Shown here: positions 1 through 10,582 of the stretch, piece by piece
Numbering within the stretch: position 1 is the stretch's first letter
Layout of the letters: every line of letters begins with the position of its first letter
NCBI GenBank assembly: GCA_002179805.1
Contig: NAVB01004626.1
Coordinates: forward strand, 1-14,274
Direction: 5' to 3'
From: Acanthamoeba lenticulata
Lineage: Eukaryota; Discosea; Longamoebia; Acanthamoebidae
DNA: 14,274 nt
The notes under the pieces: generated by a model
Told to the model about the DNA's origin: nothing
Seen by the model: the letters and a program-made list of their open reading frames with translations, nothing else
Databases searched by the model: none
Translations under genes and position numbers: made by a program

Positions 1-66
1 ATTGGAAAAAAGGATCCAAGGTGAGTTTCCGGTAAAACAGATTGCTGGGTACGTGCGGAGCCATAC

Positions 67-540
67 CAGTGAACGCGGTACTCCTGCTCGATCGCCTCGA
101 TGAAAGCATTGGCTTCCTCCTTGGTCAAAGTCTTGACGTCGCACACCTTGGCGCACGAAACGTCCTCCCTGGCGTGTAACTAGGATAAAGAATAAAGGAA
201 AGGGAAGGATGAGAAGGGAGACAGAAAGATCCTCTGTACCAAGAGATGGGATACGAGAATTGCATCATACAAGATAGGGAGAGTTCTCAATGCGATCACC
301 GAGAAGAAGCTCGCCCAAGTTTTCTCGGTCATCTTCGATGACTTCAGGCGCGCAGAAAGGGAGGTTGTAGTAGCGCATGGGAAGCTGAGTGTGGACTGAG
401 GTGAGCTGGTTGACCGAGAGGGCGACGGGCTCGCCCTTGGTGTATTCGGTGGGGGCAACGCCCGGAAGATAGAAGGCATGGGCGTAGCAGGCCAGGGCCA
501 GCACGACCAACAAGGCTCGTAGCAGAAGGACTCGAGCCAT
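67..540 (-). CDS. TM9SF/EMP70 nonaspanin, 5' part (exons 1-2, runs off left edge)
   Basis: Transmembrane 9 superfamily proteins are nine-pass endosomal/Golgi membrane proteins involved in sorting and, in amoebae, adhesion and phagocytosis. Two exons are visible on the minus strand: 540-271 (90 codons, phase 0) and 179-67, joined across a GTATGA...CCTAG intron (270-180). The start at 540 gives a signal peptide (MARVLLLRALLVV...) directly followed by FYLPGVAPTEY, the classic mature N-terminus of the family. Further family blocks follow: TQLPMRYYNLPFC, ENLGELLLGDRIENSPY and, in exon 2, a Cys pair (CAKVC) then EYRVHW. A longer in-frame start at 624 exists but would bury the signal peptide, so 540 is preferred. 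Exon 2 ends at a GTATGG donor, and the following intron reaches the window edge. The luminal domain is truncated by the window and none of the nine membrane segments is visible. Family call is firm; the paralogue is not resolved. Confidence 0.9.
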
Positions 541-738
541 CAGCACTGTTTTCACGACAAGAACTATTGATGAATCTGGGCTCCTCCGATGGATGTACGA
601 CGAATCGTCCACTGCCTGGGCCACAGCAACGTGTCACCCTCTCGCAACCGGATTTTTCTCCCTTCTAAGCTGCCGGAGTTAACACACTTAATTTAACTCC
701 AAACATTACTAGGTCTTTTCGCAGCGGATGTAAAATAA
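541..738. promoter_or_regulatory. Divergent upstream region shared by TM9SF (-) and tRNA-Tyr (+)
   Basis: These 198 bp separate the TM9SF start codon (minus, 540) from the 5' end of tRNA-Tyr (plus, 739). An A/T-rich segment lies at 668-737. It includes taaaata at 731-737 immediately upstream of the tRNA, which could serve as a TATA-like element. No coding sequence was recognised. Promoter function is inferred from position only. Confidence 0.4.
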
Positions 739-833
739 CCGGCTGTGGCGCAATTGGTAGCGCGGTAGACTGTAGTCTGTGATTACCCTCGGTAGTTATC
801 TATCGGTTCCTGGTTCGAGTCCGGGCAGCCGGA
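739..833 (+). tRNA. tRNA-Tyr(GUA): tRNA-Tyr (anticodon GUA) with a 22-nt intron
   Basis: A full cloverleaf can be drawn. The acceptor stem CCGGCTG (739-745) pairs perfectly with CAGCCGG (826-832), with discriminator A at 833. The D stem is GCGC (748-751 with 760-763). The anticodon stem is GTAGA (765-769) with TCTAT (799-803). The T stem is CCTGG/CCGGG (809-813 with 821-825) around the loop TTCGAGT. The anticodon GTA is at 772-774. The anticodon stem closes only if 776-797 is removed, which puts a 22-nt intron at the canonical 37/38 site, as in nearly all eukaryotic tRNA-Tyr genes; the intron contains TAC (784-786), able to pair with the anticodon. Internal A box is about 746-757 and B box 812-822. 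A run of seven T (837-843) follows as a Pol III terminator. The mature tRNA would be 73 nt before CCA addition. Confidence 0.96.
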
Positions 834-836
834 ATG

Positions 837-843
837 TTTTTTT
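837..843 (+). terminator. Pol III oligo-T terminator of tRNA-Tyr
   Basis: Seven consecutive T residues begin 4 nt after the discriminator base of tRNA-Tyr, as expected for RNA polymerase III termination. The stop codon of the convergent minus-strand gene lies only about 25 nt further on. Confidence 0.85.
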
Positions 844-867
844 CGAAACCAACGAAACTGGACAGGG

Positions 868-2274
868 TTACAGTTGCGAGTCGATGGAGGTGTAGGCCAT
901 GCGTGGCACGTAGAAACGCTTGTAGAGGAAGAAAGCCAGGACGCCCAGGATCAGGAGGCTGCCACCAAGACCGAAAATGACGCCGAGAGCAATACCCACG
1001 GCATTATCGTCGGAGCTTGGCTTTCTTGGCTTGGGTGACGGTGAGGGGGACAGCAACGGGTGTACTGGGCTTGCCACGACGGCGGTGAAGGTAGCTCCTT
1101 GCTCAAGAAGAGTGTCCTTGGGGGAAGACATCGTCCAGTTGACGCCGTTGTTGGTGGAAACGGCCAGGTAGGTGTGCCCCACCGCCATGAGCGAGTTCCA
1201 TGTCCGTGAATAGGCAAGCCCGGCCCAGTAAGCGCCAGAAGAGGAGTTGCCCTGTGGTTGGAGAACTCTTGTCCACGTCCGCGCCTCTGTATCGGAACGG
1301 AAGATCTCGCCACCGTCGGTAGCAAGCACGTAGACGCCTTCGCCGAGGCTTACGAAGCCCATGATTTGAGCCGTGGACGGGCTGAATGCAGGCAGGCTTT
1401 CAAACATGGTCCAGTTGCTTCCCGTGTCGTTGGAAAACATAGCGAAAGCCGCACTGGTTGCGCTGTTCATGCCAAAAGCCCACGCCTTGTGAGTGACGGG
1501 CATGGCCACCTTCGTAAAGTACTGCAACTCTGATCGGAACGATGACTTCCAAGAAGCGCCACCGTCTTGTGTTCGGAATAGCTGTCCACCCAAGCCTGTT
1601 GCCCCAGCAAGCGCGAGTTAGAATGGCCTTCCACAACGGTAGTGAGCGAGGTTCATACAGGCGATGCCATCAACCTCGTTCGCGAAGGCGATGGAGCCCG
1701 GTTGAGGGGCAACCGCGTCATCGCTCATGATCTGCATAGTCCAGTTGGCGCCAGCATCACGGGAACGGAAGAAGGCAACTTTGGTGCCATAGGCCATGCC
1801 AACGCCTGACACCACCTTCGCAAAGGTTAACGTTGCTGCAGTTGAATATTAAACTGAGATGGGTACCTTTGATTGGGACAAAAACACAATGTCATTTAGC
1901 ATGAAGCTAGCGTTCCACGAATGAATGGTTTCAAATTCGAGCGTGGAAGCGTTACGGGCTTTCGCAAGGGCCACGTCGTTCCATGCGGCCACCAGGAAGC
2001 CTCCCACCAGAGAATCTCCCGCAGCACCAGCCACAGGCTTTGAAAAAGGAAGAGGCAACACTTGCTGTGGCTGAAAGCTCTGTAGCGCGGAGCGGTTCGT
2101 GAACGCCCAGACTCCGGAGGATGATGTGAGCACGGTGAATCCACTTGGGGCGAAAACAGCACCCGACGGACTCGCTGCGTTGGCGCTGTGTAAGCTAACG
2201 CTGACTGAGATTAAGATCACCACCAACAACAAAGCGATTTGCCTCATCTTCGCCAAGGGACGCGTCTTCACCAA
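868..2274 (-). CDS. Type I membrane protein with Asp-box (BNR/sortilin-like) beta-propeller ectodomain
   Basis: Three exons, 2274-1867, 1815-1659 and 1595-868, give about 430 residues. The introns are 51 bp (GTACCC donor) and 63 bp (GTATGA donor, CTAAC branch site). A signal peptide (MRQIALLLVVILISVSV..., from Met10, or Met1 nine residues earlier) precedes an ectodomain with repeated Asp-box motifs (S/T-x-D-x-G-x-x-W): SRDAGANW, TQDGGASW, SNDTGSNW, a degenerate RSDTEARTW and STNNGVNW. These turns are typical of BNR, Vps10/sortilin and Ycf48-like propellers. Several NxS/T sites suggest glycosylation. A Pro/Ser-rich stalk (SPSPSPKPRKP) leads to one hydrophobic segment at about residues 386-413 and a 17-residue tail containing YTSI, a YxxΦ-type endocytic sorting signal. 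The topology suggests a surface or endosomal receptor; the ligand is unknown. It converges on tRNA-Tyr, with only 34 bp between the stop codon and the tRNA, and is divergent from ARF. Confidence 0.82.
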
Positions 2275-2407
2275 ACAAGAACAAAGAAAGGTAACTGCTC
2301 AAGTCGACAAGATAACATGCAGAAAATAAAATCTAGGAAAAATTAGAACGTCGGGGTAAATCGACTCGATTGCAACTTAGGCAGCAAGAAGAAAGGGCAG
2401 GGGGGAA
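2275..2407. promoter_or_regulatory. Compact head-to-head promoter region, Asp-box gene / ARF
   Basis: Only 133 bp lie between the start codons of the Asp-box membrane protein (minus) and ARF (plus), so the two genes must share or overlap promoter elements. No clear TATA box was found. The bidirectional role is inferred from geometry. Confidence 0.5.
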
Positions 2408-3466
<1,059 letters not shown>

Positions 3467-3936
3467 CAGACAACGAACGGACTCGCGCGCGAACCATCGA
3501 ACCGTTTCATCAACGCCCGAGCAAACAATCAACTTGTGAAATACTTGTGTGTTTTTGACCCCCAATGTCTCCCTCCTCCCGCCTTCTGTTCCTGACTGCG
3601 CTACCAGTCTCTTGCATTTATTTATTCCTCCCACGACCATGTTTCTGTTACTACAAAATAATAAGATTTTATTCTGGTCCACACCAGAAGGTCCCGGCGG
3701 GTCGTCCAAAAGGCGACAGCGAGGACGAAGGCTCGGTGCTTGGTTGTTGGGTTACTTCGAAATCTGATGGTGATCATTTACGTCTTGCTCGGTCCCACCA
3801 CGGAGCCAGCCCATGTGCTGGTTCCTGGTGGGACCAACAGGAACATGAACCCAGGACGCTGCCACCGGCTTTTTGTACGATTTTTAGATGTTTTAACTAT
3901 ATTAAACGTTTACATTTTTTTTTCTTCCGGTTTTTG
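3467..3936. other. Convergent intergenic region (3' UTRs of ARF and lipase)
   Basis: These 470 bp lie between the stop codons of ARF (plus) and the lipase (minus). Open frames here show no recognisable domain and overlap lipase exons when extended. Contents are a C/T-rich stretch (3560-3640), A/T-rich DNA at 3650-3675 and 3870-3935 suitable for 3'-end formation, and a long perfect-arm inverted repeat at 3791-3835, listed separately. No canonical AATAAA was found for either gene in its expected position. Confidence 0.6.
3791..3835. repeat. Strong 45-nt hairpin (19-bp stem, one bulge)
   Basis: GGTCCCACCA (3791-3800) is the exact reverse complement of TGGTGGGACC (3826-3835). After one bulged C (3801), GGAGCCAGC (3802-3810) pairs with GCTGGTTCC (3817-3825), with one G-T wobble, around a 6-nt loop CCATGT. 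The stem is 19 bp and very GC-rich. It sits about 325 bp after the ARF stop and 102 bp after the lipase stop, so it would fold in either 3' UTR if transcribed. Function is unknown; RNA stability, 3'-end formation or a small-RNA precursor are all possible. Confidence 0.85.
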
Positions 3937-5749
3937 TCACGAGTAGGCGAGGATGGTGCGCAGGACGGTCCAGTACTGGAAGTGCGGGTCGTGCCCGAGC
4001 TCGTCCCGGCCGCCGCTCTTGGCGTAGAGGTGCTTGCTCGTGATCTCGATCACCGGCCCAGGCGCATACCACCCAAACTGCGTTGCCAACGCACCACCGC
4101 CAACCGTCAGACAAAGAGGAGGAGAGGTGGAGCAGAGATGGGCGGGCCGGGCGTACAAAGGGCGGCGATGGCGGCGACTTTGGGGTCTGATCGCCCTCGA
4201 TGTGGATCCTGGCATAGACGCAATCTGGTCACCGCCGTGTGTATTTGAAGAGGGAAGAAGAGGAGGGATGTACTGGAGGAGGCGTCCGTTGAGCTCGTGA
4301 TTGAGCCAGCGGGCAAAGTCCTTGCGCGCGTAGCGCGGGGCGCCGAACTGGATGAGGAAGAGCCGGCCGGCGAGATCCGGGTATCGGTGGATGAGCTGGT
4401 AGGCCGCCATGGCCGCCAGCGCGGCGCCCATGCTGTGGCCGGTGAACACGATCCGCTTGGCCGGGTTCACGGCCGACGCGCCCAGTCGCTGCACGATGCG
4501 CTCCACGAGGTCGCACCCGTGCTGCTTCCAGCAGCCCTTGTTGATATTCTGCAAAGGATGTCATCAAGGTTGAGTTCAGAACGTCCACGACGCAGAAAAG
4601 GCGCCAAAGGCTGCTCACCTTGTACATGTGCCAGAAGCCGGCGTGGACCTTCATGCCGTGCATGGTTGGCGTGAGGCCCTTGGCCAGGCCCAGCAGCTTG
4701 CTGCCCTTTTTGAAGTCCGTCGCCTCCCACGGCCCGACCTCCATCTCCGCTGTTGTGTTTGTTGCGTGTTTGTTTGGTTGTTTGGTTTGGGTGCGTGTCA
4801 AGCCGGTTCCTTTCCCCATCCGTCCTCCCGTTCTCTCTCTCGAGCAGCGGCGCACCTCTGCTGAGATTGGCGGCGACCTTGAGCATGTGGTCATTGTCCT
4901 TCATCCCAAAGAACCGCACGACCAGCTCTCTGCGCGCATTGACCCACCATCGGCACCACGAATCAGAGAGACCTCGGTGATGCTGGCGATGATGATGGCC
5001 AACTGTGCCAAGGGACACACGCACTCATCGTCGAGCTCGGGCTGAACGGGCAAGGTCCGCTCCTGCACGCCGATGATCGAAAACGAATAGGCCGAGCACG
5101 CCCTGTTGATAGGCGTCTCGCCGGCCGGCAGCCTACGTTGGTCATGGCCGCCGCTGTGGTGATTGCCGTTGTTGTCTTTGTTGTTGTTGTTGGTGTCTTT
5201 GTCTCTGTGGTGATCCGCCCGCCTGCTCTTCTTGCCGTGCGCGGCCGCGTGGTGCTGCGCGTGCTTGTCGTGGCTGGCGAGCATCTGGTCGACGGCGGCC
5301 ATCAGGCTGCTGCTGCTGCTGCTGCTGCTACCGGCGGCTGACTCCTCGGGTTCTCCGCCTCCCGAGGGCGTCGACGACCTGAGGTGCGCGATGTGGCGCA
5401 GGACCAGGTCCAACGACTTGGACCGCGTCCTTCGCCGGGTCATGCGCGCCTCTCGGTTGTGCGGGCCCGCCAGCCCCGACGATGATGACGATGATGATGA
5501 AGAGGATGACGAAGGGGAGGACGAGGGTGATGATGATGATGAAGATGATGAAGGAGGCAGAGCATCTGACGGGGCCGACACGGCCGACGCCAGTGGGCTG
5601 TCGCCGCCAGAGACGAGCGAGCGCATGCGCCGTGAAGGCAGCGATCGCGCGACCTTCTTGAGGTGGTTCCGCCGCTTCCCCTCTGCGTCCTTACCACCAC
5701 TCTTCGTCCTCGTCTTCCCCTTCTCCTCTTCGTCCTCGTCTTCATCGCC

Positions 5750-5782
<33 letters not shown>

Positions 5783-7251
5783 ATTCTCTTCCTCGTCTTT
5801 TTCCTCGTCTTTTTCCTCCTCTTCCTTGTGCTTCTTCTTGTCGTTGACGAGCTGCTGCAGGGACGTGAGGCTCCGCTGGCGCTCGACCGTGACCGGCATC
5901 TCGCGCGCGTGGTACAGCTCGCCCGTCTCGGCCTCCTGTTCGAGCTCGTCGGGCTCCGAGTCGCTGCTGCTGGGCGGGCGGTACTCGCGGCCGGGCTCGA
6001 GCGCGACGCCCTGCGAGTTGAGCACGCCCTCTTCGTACTTTCTCCTGTACACGTGCGTGTGATTGCTGACGTCAGCATGCTGGGCCAAGCGCAGAAGGTG
6101 GGCCCAAAGCAGCAGGAAGGCGGCGCGGCACCGGAGCTCCTTGATCTCCTCTTCGAAGATGTTGCGCTTCACAAAGTGGGCCTGCGACTGGGTCAAGCGC
6201 GACGACGTCTTGCGGATCATCTCGTCCTTGGTCCCCATCGTCTTGTCCATCTTGGCCGTCTGTCGTGTGTTCCCGGTTAAATAATATAATAATCTATTAT
6301 CTAAACTTATTTTCAATACATTTTTAATGAAAAGATCGTACCCGAAGGATTTCCACACGCACGATGCTGAGCACCGCACACGACACAACACAACACGACA
6401 CAGCGTGGGCGGGTCAGTTCCGAGCAAGATGCTGACATCGACGCCACAGGGGCCGCCCACGTACTCGTGGTTATCCCGGATGGCGATGCGGCCGTAATAG
6501 TCCTTCTTGTCCTGCGCAGGCAGCCGCGGGTTGTTGCTGTGCCGGAAGCTGGCCCGATTCTGGTTATGTGTGCATGAAGGGATATCATCATCAGCACCAG
6601 CATCATCCTCATCATCATCATGCCCGGCGCCTTGGGGGAGGGGCGCACCAGTCGTGTGAGTTGGGGCCAGGGCGTGTCTCGGCCGTCGCCGTCCTCATAC
6701 ATGTACTCGAAGAAGAAAAAGACGTCCGCCAGCAGCCGCTTGGAGGCGGTCCACACCGGGTGCGGCTGGTCGGTGAACCGGCCCGACACCTCGCCTGGCC
6801 GCGGTGCGTGAGCACTGTGTGTTTGCACTTTCTTACCGGGCGTGACGCACCGTAGACGGGCGAGCGCATGACCTGCTGGCCGTAGGCCTCGTGCAGGAGG
6901 GTGAGCACGGCCATCGGGACCGGCGGCGATAGCGCGTAGAGCGCGTTCTTGCGCAGACGTGCGGCCACGTCTGTCATTCTGAGACAAAAACCAAAATAAT
7001 ATTAAAAATAACAATATAATGGGATAATACGCGGTGCCATGGGATCAAAAAAGCACAGAAAATAAAGACAAAAGGAGGAACAAGAGCTGCAAAGGGGGAG
7101 GACGTTCTTACGTGTGGAGGCCAACGTCGGTGAGCAGCTGAAGAAGGCGGTCCATTTCTTCTGCATTTTGTACAAACGGCCCATAACGGCGGCGCAGGAG
7201 CTGGCTCAATTCCCTACTGCCCGGCTCGCCCTCCTCCTTGGGAGAAAACAT
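3937..7251 (-). CDS. Class 3 lipase (alpha/beta hydrolase) with long disordered insert
   Basis: Ten exons are proposed: 7251-7112, 6978-6851, 6794-6649, 6559-about 6380, 6259-5025, 4929-4856, 4749-4619, 4548-4274, 4208-4157 and 4077-3937, about 833 residues. Phases match at every junction; only the exon 4 donor is uncertain. The enzyme should hydrolyse acyl esters such as triacyl- or diacylglycerol. GHSMG carries the nucleophile Ser (about residue 717). FGAPRYARKDF is the family strand after it. IEGDQTPKSPP carries the likely acid Asp (about 776) and DPHFQYW the likely His (about 819), completing a triad. The N-terminal 200 residues match nothing I recognise. Exon 5 encodes about 411 residues, mostly low complexity: Glu/Asn and Glu/Asp runs, poly-Ser, Arg/Lys patches and an Asn/His-rich part. 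The stretch normally reading FRGT is FFGM here. No signal peptide or membrane segment is evident, so it is probably cytosolic or peripheral. Divergent from Rab2, convergent on ARF. Confidence 0.85.
5306..5329. repeat. GCT/AGC trinucleotide run encoding poly-Ser
   Basis: Eight tandem GCT/AGC triplets encode eight serines on the minus strand, within the disordered insert of the lipase. This is a candidate length-variable microsatellite. Confidence 0.8.
5477..5555. repeat. GAT/GAC-GAA simple-sequence tract encoding poly-Ser
   Basis: On the plus strand this is an almost continuous run of GAT, GAC, GAA and GAG triplets. On the coding (minus) strand it is read as more than twenty serines with a few prolines, inside the lipase insert. 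Read on the plus strand it makes a spurious acidic frame. Confidence 0.8.
5751..5786. repeat. TCGTTT hexanucleotide tandem repeat, five perfect copies
   Basis: TCGTTT is repeated five times without error (5751-5780), with a sixth decayed copy TCATTC. On the minus strand it encodes alternating Glu-Asn in the acidic part of the lipase insert. It is flanked by further Glu/Asp-coding triplets. Confidence 0.88.
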
Positions 7252-7483
7252 GAGCGCGAGGAGGAGAGCTTGGTCGCGTCACAAGCTCCCCGCAACCCAA
7301 CCGGTAACCATAAAAAGATACAGCCCTAAAATCGTTTTCCTCGATGTTTTCTTTTTGCCTGGTTCAAGTTCCTCAGGCTTACTGGAAGGAATTTCATTGC
7401 CCCGACATCGACGGACTTGACCGACGCGGCGAGCTTCTGCTGCCGGTGGGTCCACTTCACCGTTCGCCTTCATCTGCCGCAGT
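7252..7483. promoter_or_regulatory. Head-to-head promoter region, lipase / Rab2
   Basis: These 232 bp separate the lipase ATG (minus, 7251) and the Rab2 ATG (plus, 7484). A second in-frame ATG upstream of the lipase (7311-7309) is closed by TGA within about 11 codons, so it cannot be the start and may act as a short upstream reading frame. No TATA box was recognised. The promoter role is inferred from position. Confidence 0.5.
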
Positions 7484-8774
<1,291 letters not shown>

Positions 8775-9307
8775 CGCCTCTCCGCCTTCTCTTTGGCGCA
8801 TGGTGCTGTACATTCTTCATTGCGGGCTTTCATCACGTGCCATCGGCGGCCCTGTAAAAATGGTTGTCCAATTTTTAGACTCTATTGCCCAGGGAAGAAG
8901 AGGAAGATGGTGTGGAAGATGGTTGCACAACAGGCCTTGTTGACCATATGACGTGCGACAACAGGCTGTTGCCAGGATGTCAACGGGAGGATGTTCGATT
9001 TTTCGGCAAAAAGCCGGCAACGAGTTCCAATGGGAAAGTGCCGGTTAAAAAGAGCCAGAGCAACAGCCACAGCAAAACCTGGCTGAGGCATCTCGCCAAG
9101 CCGCCCAACAGTCTAACCCTCACAGCTTCAACCCATTACCTTCTTCGTGTACACTACTTTATCTTATACCATCTGCCATGCGTCGTTCCATCATTGCGTC
9201 TCGTGGGCTGGGTATGGGCTACTCCTCCAGCTACCTCCCCTGAAACAAAGCTGACACACTTGCTTGCCCAATGCTCAGTGAGCGCCAGCACGCCCACAGC
9301 CTCGCAT
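8775..9307. other. Intergenic region, Rab2 3' UTR to ADH upstream
   Basis: These 533 bp hold no recognised domain. A stop-free frame continuous with the ADH start extends upstream, with an ATG at 8948, but its sequence is unlike any family I know and the ADH family start lies downstream. A cluster of CAACAG/CTGTTG hexamers occupies 8928-9111, listed separately. An AT-rich element, tatcttatacc, lies near 9161 and might serve as a core-promoter element of ADH. Confidence 0.5.
8928..9111. promoter_or_regulatory. Cluster of CAACAG/CTGTTG (MYB-type YAACNG) hexamers
   Basis: CAACAG occurs at 8928, 8959, 9061 and 9106, and CTGTTG at 8966; the pair at 8959-8971 forms a 13-bp palindrome with a single central G. 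CAACGG at 8981 also fits YAACNG. Five exact copies in 184 bp far exceed the roughly 0.1 expected by chance for one hexamer on both strands. YAACNG is the classical MYB-domain recognition sequence. The link to ADH control is inferred. Confidence 0.45.
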
Positions 9308-10582
9308 ATGCTTCGCTGTGCCGTGGCGGGCCAGCGCCACCTGGCCACCAGCCCCAGCATTCCCTCCACCATGCGGGCGGCTGTCGTCGACAAGTTTGGG
9401 GCGCCTCTCACCATCAAGAACGTCCCCACCCCTACGCCAGGCAAGGGCGAAGTGCTCATCAAGGCATGCTCCCTTTTTGTCCACTTGAGTCTGTTGAGTG
9501 CTAACCTGAATGCCATATGTCCAGGTGCACGCTTGCGGTGTATGCCACACTGACCTGCACGCGGCTGATGGCGACTGGCCTGTGAAGCCCATCCTCCCGC
9601 TCATCCCTGGCCACGAAGGCGTGGGCGAGGTGGTCGCCATTGGCTCTGACGTGGAGCGCCTCAAGGTGGGCGACCGCGTCGGCGTGCCGTGGCTCCACAG
9701 CGCCTGCGGCTACTGCGAGCACTGTCTCGCTGGCTGGGAGACCTTGTGCCACTCCCAGCAGAACACCGGCTACTCTGTCCACGGCGGTACGACGCCTCTC
9801 TTCTCAACCAACGTAGATTTGTCTCACGGCCATGTCGCGCTCAGGCTATGCCGAGTACACGGTGGCGCCGGCCAACTATGTCGGCGTCCTTCCCGAGGCG
9901 CTCTCCTACGTGGAGGCCGCGCCCATCCTCTGCGCTGGCGTCACCACCTACAAGGGTACGTCAGACCATTTCAACAACATCAATAGAATGCTATCAAAAA
10001 GAGATAAACTGAACATGTGCATGATCAACAACAGGCCTCAAGGAGACCAACACCAGGCCGGGTCAGTGGTGCGTCCTCTTCGGCGTGGGTGGCCTGGGCC
10101 ACGTGGGCTTGCAGTACGCCAAGGCCATGGGCTTCAACACCATCGCCATCGACGTGCACGACCACGCGCTCGAGCTGGCCAAGCACCTGGGCGCCGACAT
10201 GACCATCAACGCCGCCAAGCAGGACCCGGGCCAGGTCGTCTGGAAGGAGGTCGGCGGCGCGCACGGTTGCCTCGTTACAGCCGTCGCGCCCAAGGCTTTC
10301 CAGCAGGCCGTCTCTACTGTGAGGCGCGGTGGCACGGTGGCCCTCGTCGGCTTGCCGCCTTCGACGTTCCCGCTGGACATCTTCAACGTCGTGCTCAACA
10401 GGATCACCGTGCGCGGCTCCATCGTGGGCACCCGCCTGGACCTGCAGGAGTGCCTGGACATCGCCGCCAAGGGCAAGGTCAAGGCTCGTATTCAAACGCA
10501 GCCTCTGGACAACATCAACCAGATCTTCGAGAAGATGAAGCAGGGCCAGCTCGAGGGCAGGGTCGTCCTCAGTCCCCTCTGA
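9308..10582 (+). CDS. Zinc-dependent alcohol dehydrogenase, bacterial AdhP-like
   Basis: Four exons (9308-9463, 9525-9786, 9845-9955, 10035-10582) give 358 residues, or 337 if translation starts at the internal ATG 9371 ([10 protein letters not shown]), the usual family start. It is a medium-chain NAD(P)-dependent dehydrogenase oxidising primary alcohols to aldehydes or the reverse. Zinc ligands are all present (long numbering): catalytic Cys59 in CGVCHTDLH, His82 in GHEGVG and Cys169 in CAGVTTYK; structural Cys113, 116, 119 and 127 in [29 protein letters not shown] is the Rossmann dinucleotide loop. The sequence resembles bacterial AdhP-type enzymes throughout, suggesting ancient gene transfer followed by intron gain. 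The 21-residue leader before Met22 has Arg and Ser/Thr but no acidic residue, like a mitochondrial presequence. The first intron (9464-9524) is GC-AG with a GCTAAC branch site. ATTAAA lies 37 bp after the stop. Confidence 0.94.
9464..9524 (+). other. GC-AG intron 1 of ADH
   Basis: The protein requires ...GEVLIK joined to [10 protein letters not shown]. The only phase-correct junction is ATC AAG | GCATGC ... GTCCAG | GTG CAC, an intron starting with GC. No GT lies at the boundary. A GCTAAC branch-site match lies shortly before the acceptor. Confidence 0.85.

Noticed and set aside
3791..3835. Iron-responsive element or SECIS element
   Set aside because: The bulged C recalls an IRE, but the loop is CCATGT and not CAGTGN, and the upper stem is 9 bp where an IRE has 5. 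The SECIS core bases are absent.
3565..4248. 227-residue plus-strand frame between ARF and lipase
   Set aside because: It runs antisense into the last two lipase exons, has no recognisable domain and crosses the hairpin.
4901..5024. Continuation of the large lipase reading frame past 5025 and an apparent frameshift near 4940
   Set aside because: A GTGCGT donor at 5024 and GCGCAG acceptor at 4930 remove 95 bp in phase 2 and join LDDE directly to ELVVRFFG. The frame change is explained by an intron, so no frameshift is needed.
5232..6062. 276-residue acidic open frame on the plus strand
   Set aside because: It is the antisense reading of the poly-Ser and Glu-rich lipase exon 5; its Asp/Glu runs are mirror images of Ser codons and no domain is present.
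7309..7311. Upstream in-frame ATG as the lipase start
   Set aside because: The frame is closed by TGA about 11 codons later, before the ATG at 7251.
8948..9307. In-frame upstream extension of ADH from ATG 8948
   Set aside because: The roughly 120 added residues match no family and cover the hexamer cluster, and the dehydrogenase family begins at MRAAVV. Treated as untranslated DNA.
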